Part shown: positions 6,101-7,971 of the stretch, in pieces | Numbering within the stretch: position 1 is the first letter of the stretch | Layout: each line of letters opens with the position of its first letter | NCBI GenBank assembly: GCA_002309585.1 | Contig: DBXN01000167.1 | Span: 30,150 to 38,120, forward strand | DNA from: Verrucomicrobia bacterium UBA1211 | Lineage (GTDB): Bacteria > Verrucomicrobiota > Kiritimatiellia > RFP12 > UBA1067 | DNA: 7,971 nt | Direction of reading: 5' to 3' | The notes under the pieces: model-generated | What the model saw: the letters and a program-made list of their open reading frames with translations, nothing else | The model's database searches: none | What the model was told of the DNA's origin: nothing | Translations under genes and position numbers: made by a program

Positions 6101-7351
6101 GACCCACTCGGCGGGAATATCCCGGTCGAAGACGATCGTCGCCTGTTCCGCGTCCCGTCCCGGCGTCGGGAACTCCGTGATCACCGCGCGGCCGAGTATC
6201 TGTTTCCCCGGGCCATTCCCGCGTGAGAACGCCACCTCTTCCCCGACGCGGTACGGGAAGTAACCCGTATAGTTGAACCGCGGGATCCCGATCTCCGCGC
6301 GCGGCCCGTCGACCTTGCGGAGGATCGTGTAGTTCCCGTGGATGTTCATCACGTCATCGAGTCCCCAACTGATCTCCGAATCCGCGATCTCGATCAGGCC
6401 CTTCGTGTCCACAAGAAAGATGGAGTCCGCCGTGAGCGACACGTGCCGACCCTCGTCCGGACGCACGGAATAGCGCACGATCTTGATGTTCTCGCACATC
6501 TCGGCCACGATGCCCATGGCGACGCCGCTCCTGACCGCAACATCCGTGACCTGCACATTCCGGCAATCCACAAACGCCATCACCGACCGGGTACGCCCGC
6601 AGCCGAGCAGCAGGCACAGCGGCTCGTTCAGGGGATACGAGCACTTCCCGGCATTCTTGGGATGGGAATCTTCGACGTAGCGGAAAAAGACATTTCCTCC
6701 GCCCCTGTCCTCCGCCGCTACGGAATAGAACGTGGAGGCGAGCGTGTCCTTGTTGCTCTTGCATTGAGGGGTCAGGATGTACTGGATTTGCGCATAATGG
6801 AGCGCGTGTACCGAAATCTCCTGTTCCCGGGAATCCGTGCGGCCCTCGTCCATATCGAAGAAGATCTCGCCGTCTCGCGTCTCGTAGGTGGCGCTCCCTT
6901 CGGCGAACTGGCAGAGGAATCCCGCATCGTTCTTCTCCGTAATCGTGAACTCCACGAGCGGCAGCATGAAGACCCGCGAGGTGAAGTTGCGGATTTTCAC
7001 GCCGTCGCACCGCTCCACCACAAACGGGAACGAATCGCCGTGGAAGACAAAACTGGCCCCGTTGCCGTCCACCGTCACATTGCGTTTCCCCTCCAGATGC
7101 ATGACCACCTTCTTCATGCCGGTGGAGCTGCCCACGGAGGCGAGGAAGTGCGCCTCGGCCCCCTCCTCAAAGAAATGATATTCGCTCTTGACGAACCGGA
7201 GCGTGTCGCCGTCCCCAAGCCGCTCCACCGCCGCACGGACGGCCGGGGTGGCGTTCCCCTCGACCGGCCCCACCTCGACCACCGCCGCCACCGCACGTCC
7301 GGCGACCGCCAGCGTCGCCACCGCAACACAGATCATGAACGATCTCTTCAT
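3137..7351 (-). CDS. Secreted multidomain GH110 alpha-1,3-galactosidase with triplicated C-terminal modules
   Basis: This 1404-residue protein starts with a Sec signal peptide (residues 1 to ~22, ending GRAVA). Residues ~24-545 are a GH110 beta-helix with the candidate catalytic aspartates Asp309 (TADSIFL), Asp332 and Asp333 (GLDDVMNIHG). GH110 cleaves terminal alpha-1,3-galactose by inversion. The remaining ~855 residues are unusual for the family: three divergent tandem modules begin at Tyr549, Tyr773 and Tyr987 with a YD(A/S) motif, and a separate beta-rich domain covers ~1207-1404. Members of the family usually have about 550-700 residues, so this one is roughly twice as long. The end (GTTAIFK) shows no PEP-CTERM, LPXTG or transmembrane anchor. 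The gene lies 11 bp after the upstream hydrolase gene and 43 bp before its bare paralogue. The catalytic assignment is strong; the role of the tail (glycan binding, cell-surface or matrix attachment) is inference. Confidence 0.85.
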   Translation of the reverse strand: MKRSFMICVAVATLAVAGRAVAAVVEVGPVEGNATPAVRAAVERLGDGDTLRFVKSEYHFFEEGAEAHFLASVGSSTGMKKVVMHLEGKRNVTVDGNGASFVFHGDSFPFVVERCDGVKIRNFTSRVFMLPLVEFTITEKNDAGFLCQFAEGSATYETRDGEIFFDMDEGRTDSREQEISVHALHYAQIQYILTPQCKSNKDTLASTFYSVAAEDRGGGNVFFRYVEDSHPKNAGKCSYPLNEPLCLLLGCGRTRSVMAFVDCRNVQVTDVAVRSGVAMGIVAEMCENIKIVRYSVRPDEGRHVSLTADSIFLVDTKGLIEIADSEISWGLDDVMNIHGNYTILRKVDGPRAEIGIPRFNYTGYFPYRVGEEVAFSRGNGPGKQILGRAVITEFPTPGRDAEQATIVFDRDIPAEWVGCDIANVSHTPTIWIHDNYFHDFLNIRLSALADIVYERNHLRNGNDAIYHDDLTGYWGECGPARTLVARDNVCEDMRGAAFYFVVPFTDHALLENNTFSGTVPYSFGAGVAETVEIRKAGTATFTSTACTIYDAGKALRQNCESGTYANPYTDENGGIWSYHIASADAPFTVRNGYSAHATRGDGQLDGWHNADPDYYPIIMVNMTGERTSMVAAGLGSDGNTIEADEMVFHPAASDSAYTVLRFTVPEDGWYSAFASFHDLEQLGQDASAGADVHVTLGSEGGDTELATMLVTQENSGSWAASLPRTQRFDYQMPVRYLTQGMRLQFAVGSNGSHPGDGTGVKVLVFKEKEGRFYDSGEAFAANIAANGENPYGTARHGMWHCQVLNLDAAATEIDFPSWVPPNLEYALSHTLTEHLTFNDGLISGFKGTTDSSQPFVAANVSEGICAGVSPRELYLHTPPHGWNQCTVVRFRPPEGGRYSGSVVVRDVGVENTGDDGVEVFLAVADRIVTNAVIVAERHEKATAHLMFNDRLLAAGEPVDIIVSPRSAYYNDETAVSAIFRREDGEVYDANASYYAHHAAGNTDIPFPDLLGGGAQWTLGTKATAANDATFAPLAFFWFSPCAALGWWTHSWNAEGSIPRISMMTNAVASCDGSNWYLTGDPKLSIAPNEFYVHPNVTGQANSCATVRAIVPADGIYRMHGRVRDLEGASWTDGVRFCLAVGGCVPATGTVSIDGRRDDGCNAETSFEGDRLWLRAGETLDTAVDPLNNYACDTTGLGVCYEREAVGAVRVVNVDFTGDGNGKLSANTMRGREGYGDWRAWNALRPGSGAGAECVNCCEADGVTPRNMTVSLAHASGAIIATGSSSTGYVLCDSFIFSSDPEDTYTFTIANLKANNRYTLYLYSAIGTGPGNASFTIDGVTKGVEEIWALGETKMLTRFEVMSDENGEIRGTFAAADGHGGAFNGITLVGELPDFIPDGTTAIFK
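3140..3733 (-). other. C-terminal beta-rich domain of the large GH110 protein (residues ~1207-1404)
   Basis: This domain opens with VRVVNVDFTGDGNG, contains VLCDSFIF, YTFTIANLKANNRYTLYLYSAIG and FTIDGVTKG, and closes with GEIRGTFAA....AFNGITLVG. I know this pattern from C-terminal regions of many secreted PVC proteins, where it often precedes a sorting tail. Here no sorting tail follows; the protein ends 14 residues after LVGEL. A jelly-roll-like beta-sandwich is likely from the alternating hydrophobic strands. The ligand is unknown. Confidence 0.6.
3734..4393 (-). repeat. Protein module 3 of the large GH110 protein (residues ~987-1206)
   Basis: The third copy of the C-terminal module begins YDANASYYAHHAAGN and carries the shared landmarks in the same order: a GxxW-type start (GGAQWTLG), W.HSWNAEGSIPRISM, the EFYVHP..TG..NSCATVR block, PADGIYRMHGRVRDLEG, and a final stretch with WLRAGETLDTAVDP and LGVCYERE. 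It is richer in cysteine than modules 1 and 2. Similarity to the others is low but colinear, so the duplication is old. Confidence 0.65.
4394..5035 (-). repeat. Protein module 2 of the large GH110 protein (residues ~773-986)
   Basis: The second module begins YDSGEAFAANIAANGENPYG with GMWHCQV, followed by ELYLHTPPHGWNQCTVVRF, PPEGGRYSGSVVVRDVG, DDGVEVFLAVADRIV and AAGEPVDIIVSPRSAYYNDETAV. The order matches modules 1 and 3. The 'NP-x-G-x-W' opening and 'VRF-P-x-G-Y' core recall lectin-like repeats in secreted PVC proteins. A carbohydrate-binding role is inferred, not shown. Confidence 0.65.
5036..5707 (-). repeat. Protein module 1 of the large GH110 protein (residues ~549-772)
   Basis: The first module follows the GH110 helix after a linker of only a few residues (TATFTSTACTI). 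It begins YDAGKALRQNCESGTYANPY with GGIWSYHIAS, then LDGWHNADPDYYPIIMVNMTG, DEMVFHPAASDSAYTVLRF, PEDGWYSAFASFHDLEQLG, ADVHVTLGSEGGDTELAT, and ends LTQGMRLQFAVGS..GDGTGVKVLVFKEK. It is the module with the clearest sandwich-like strand pattern. Confidence 0.65.
5745..7282 (-). repeat. Direct repeat, copy 2: GH110 catalytic segment
   Basis: This is the partner of 1493-3033 in the same orientation. It covers the whole mature GH110 domain of the large gene and stops at the signal-peptide border on one side and at the ETVEIRKA codons on the other. Segments 6588-6664 (77 nt) and 7098-7158 (61 nt) are identical base for base to the partner. Recombination between the copies would delete or duplicate about 4.25 kb, including the modular tail. 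Confidence 0.9.
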
Positions 7352-7360
7352 TTCCAGATG

Positions 7361-7365
7361 CCTTA
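7361..7365 (-). promoter_or_regulatory. Weak Shine-Dalgarno overlapping the upstream stop codon
   Basis: The minus strand reads TAAGG, where TAA is the stop of the upstream hydrolase gene. It ends 9 nt before the ATG of the large GH110 gene at 7351. This arrangement suggests translational coupling. No stronger site is present in the 11-bp gap. Confidence 0.5.
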
Positions 7366-7971
7366 CTTTTGAGTGTCAATATCAATGGCCCGGCGTTCCG
7401 TGAGGATGCAGGGCGAGTCATAGACCGGCACATCGGTGAACACGACCCCGTCGGCGCAGGCCGCCATGCGATCCTTCGCGAACGCATAGACCTCGCCCGT
7501 GAGCAGGTCAACCCAGACCGGCTCCTCCAGCGGCGCGCCCGGCCAGCGGATGACGGCGGGGCGTTTCTCCATACTGTCGCCGGGACGGCGGTACGCCATG
7601 CGCCACTGTCCGTTCCCGAACACCCATTCCCCGGTCGTCCAGAACACGAAGAGGGGCGCGCCGCGCCGACTGAACTCCCAGAGCTGGAGTGAGTTCTCCG
7701 GCGAGGAGACGCGCCGCGCCACGCGGACGAGTTCGGAATCGAACACCGTCGCCACGTTGCGCACGGCGGCGAACGCCCGCTTCACGCCGATCACGTTCCG
7801 CGCCGAATCCGCCCGCAGCAGCCCGTAGCATCCGATACCGCGCCCCGGATGGTAGTAGTCGCAGATGGTGAAGACCGACGAGGGGATCCCATGCACGAAA
7901 TCCCCGAGCATCCTGCGCATATCCCACTTCGCCTGGGATATCTCGGTCCAGGCGATGTGGTTCAGGGCCAG
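7363..7971 (-). CDS. Glycoside hydrolase, probable clan GH-A type, C-terminal part (runs off right edge)
   Basis: The frame is open from the right edge to a TAA at 7363 and gives 202 residues. The first ~85 residues (WTEISQAKWDMRRML, SSVFTICDYYHPGRG, GCYGLLRADS, VKRAFAAVRNVATVFD) resemble the last strands and helices of a (beta/alpha)8 hydrolase of the GH5/GH39-like clan: a QAK helix, a Y(D)-type strand, 'GLL.AD' and a final '.A..A...' helix. The rest (LFVFWTTGEW, VWVDLLTGEVYAF, DVPVYDSPCILTER) looks like the small C-terminal beta-sandwich common in such enzymes. The catalytic glutamates are outside the window, so neither family nor substrate can be named. An internal ATG at 7920 is not the start, because the frame continues upstream without a stop. 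The gene leads an apparent operon with the two GH110 genes. Confidence 0.65.
   Translation of the reverse strand: MALNHIAWTEISQAKWDMRRMLGDFVHGIPSSVFTICDYYHPGRGIGCYGLLRADSARNVIGVKRAFAAVRNVATVFDSELVRVARRVSSPENSLQLWEFSRRGAPLFVFWTTGEWVFGNGQWRMAYRRPGDSMEKRPAVIRWPGAPLEEPVWVDLLTGEVYAFAKDRMAACADGVVFTDVPVYDSPCILTERRAIDIDTQK

Noticed and set aside
6338..7372. 344-codon plus-strand open frame opposite the large GH110 gene
   Set aside because: It is the antisense shadow of a conserved coding region. A related frame at 1660-2487 opposite the short copy exists only because the two GH110 genes are near-copies, so its apparent conservation is not independent evidence.
7363..7920. ATG at 7920 as the start of the right-edge hydrolase gene
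   Set aside because: The frame is open for 17 more codons to the edge, with protein that fits the same domain (LALNHIAWTEISQAKW). No Shine-Dalgarno precedes the ATG, and 185 residues would lack a catalytic core.
1..7971. CRISPR array, tRNA or rRNA genes, insertion sequences
   Set aside because: No short regularly spaced repeats, cloverleaf-like sequences or transposase-like frames were seen on either strand. The only large repeat is the GH110 duplication.

Overview
The window reads as a run of carbohydrate-active enzyme genes, all on the minus strand, from a GC-rich bacterium. Most predicted products carry Sec signal peptides. Two features fit a member of the PVC group (Lentisphaerota, Kiritimatiellota or Verrucomicrobiota): the triplicated beta-sandwich modules plus terminal 'VNVDF...FNGITLVG' domain in the largest protein, and strong Shine-Dalgarno sequences with no SusC/SusD-type genes. 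This assignment is inference from protein style; no rRNA or other marker is present.

Layout in transcription order, from high to low coordinates. (1) 7363 to the right edge: the C-terminal 202 residues of a probable clan GH-A-type glycoside hydrolase whose catalytic core lies outside the window. (2) 3137-7351: a 1404-residue secreted protein with an N-terminal GH110 (alpha-1,3-galactosidase) beta-helix, three divergent tandem modules of about 215-225 residues, and a distinct C-terminal beta-rich domain. (3) 1471-3093: a 540-residue second GH110 enzyme, about 85% identical to the first by eye over the catalytic part, with no added modules. (4) A 226-bp intergenic region with two hairpins and a plausible sigma70-type promoter. 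(5) Left edge to 1244: the first 414 residues of a secreted GH36-type alpha-galactosidase.

The genes fit one task: removing terminal alpha-galactose from a glycan outside the cytoplasm. Two GH110 enzymes would take alpha-1,3-linked galactose (as in B-antigen or Gal-alpha-1,3-Gal structures, or lambda-carrageenan fragments). One of them carries a long modular tail that may bind or tether substrate. A GH36 enzyme would cover other alpha-galactosides, and the upstream hydrolase may act on the underlying chain. Genes 1-3 are tightly spaced (11 and 43 bp) and look like one operon; gene 5 may have its own promoter.

The most unusual points are the tandem GH110 duplication with one modular and one bare copy, the abrupt loss of homology exactly at the signal-peptide/mature boundary and at the end of the catalytic domain, long stretches of perfect nucleotide identity between the copies, and the large triplicated C-terminal region of no family I can name.
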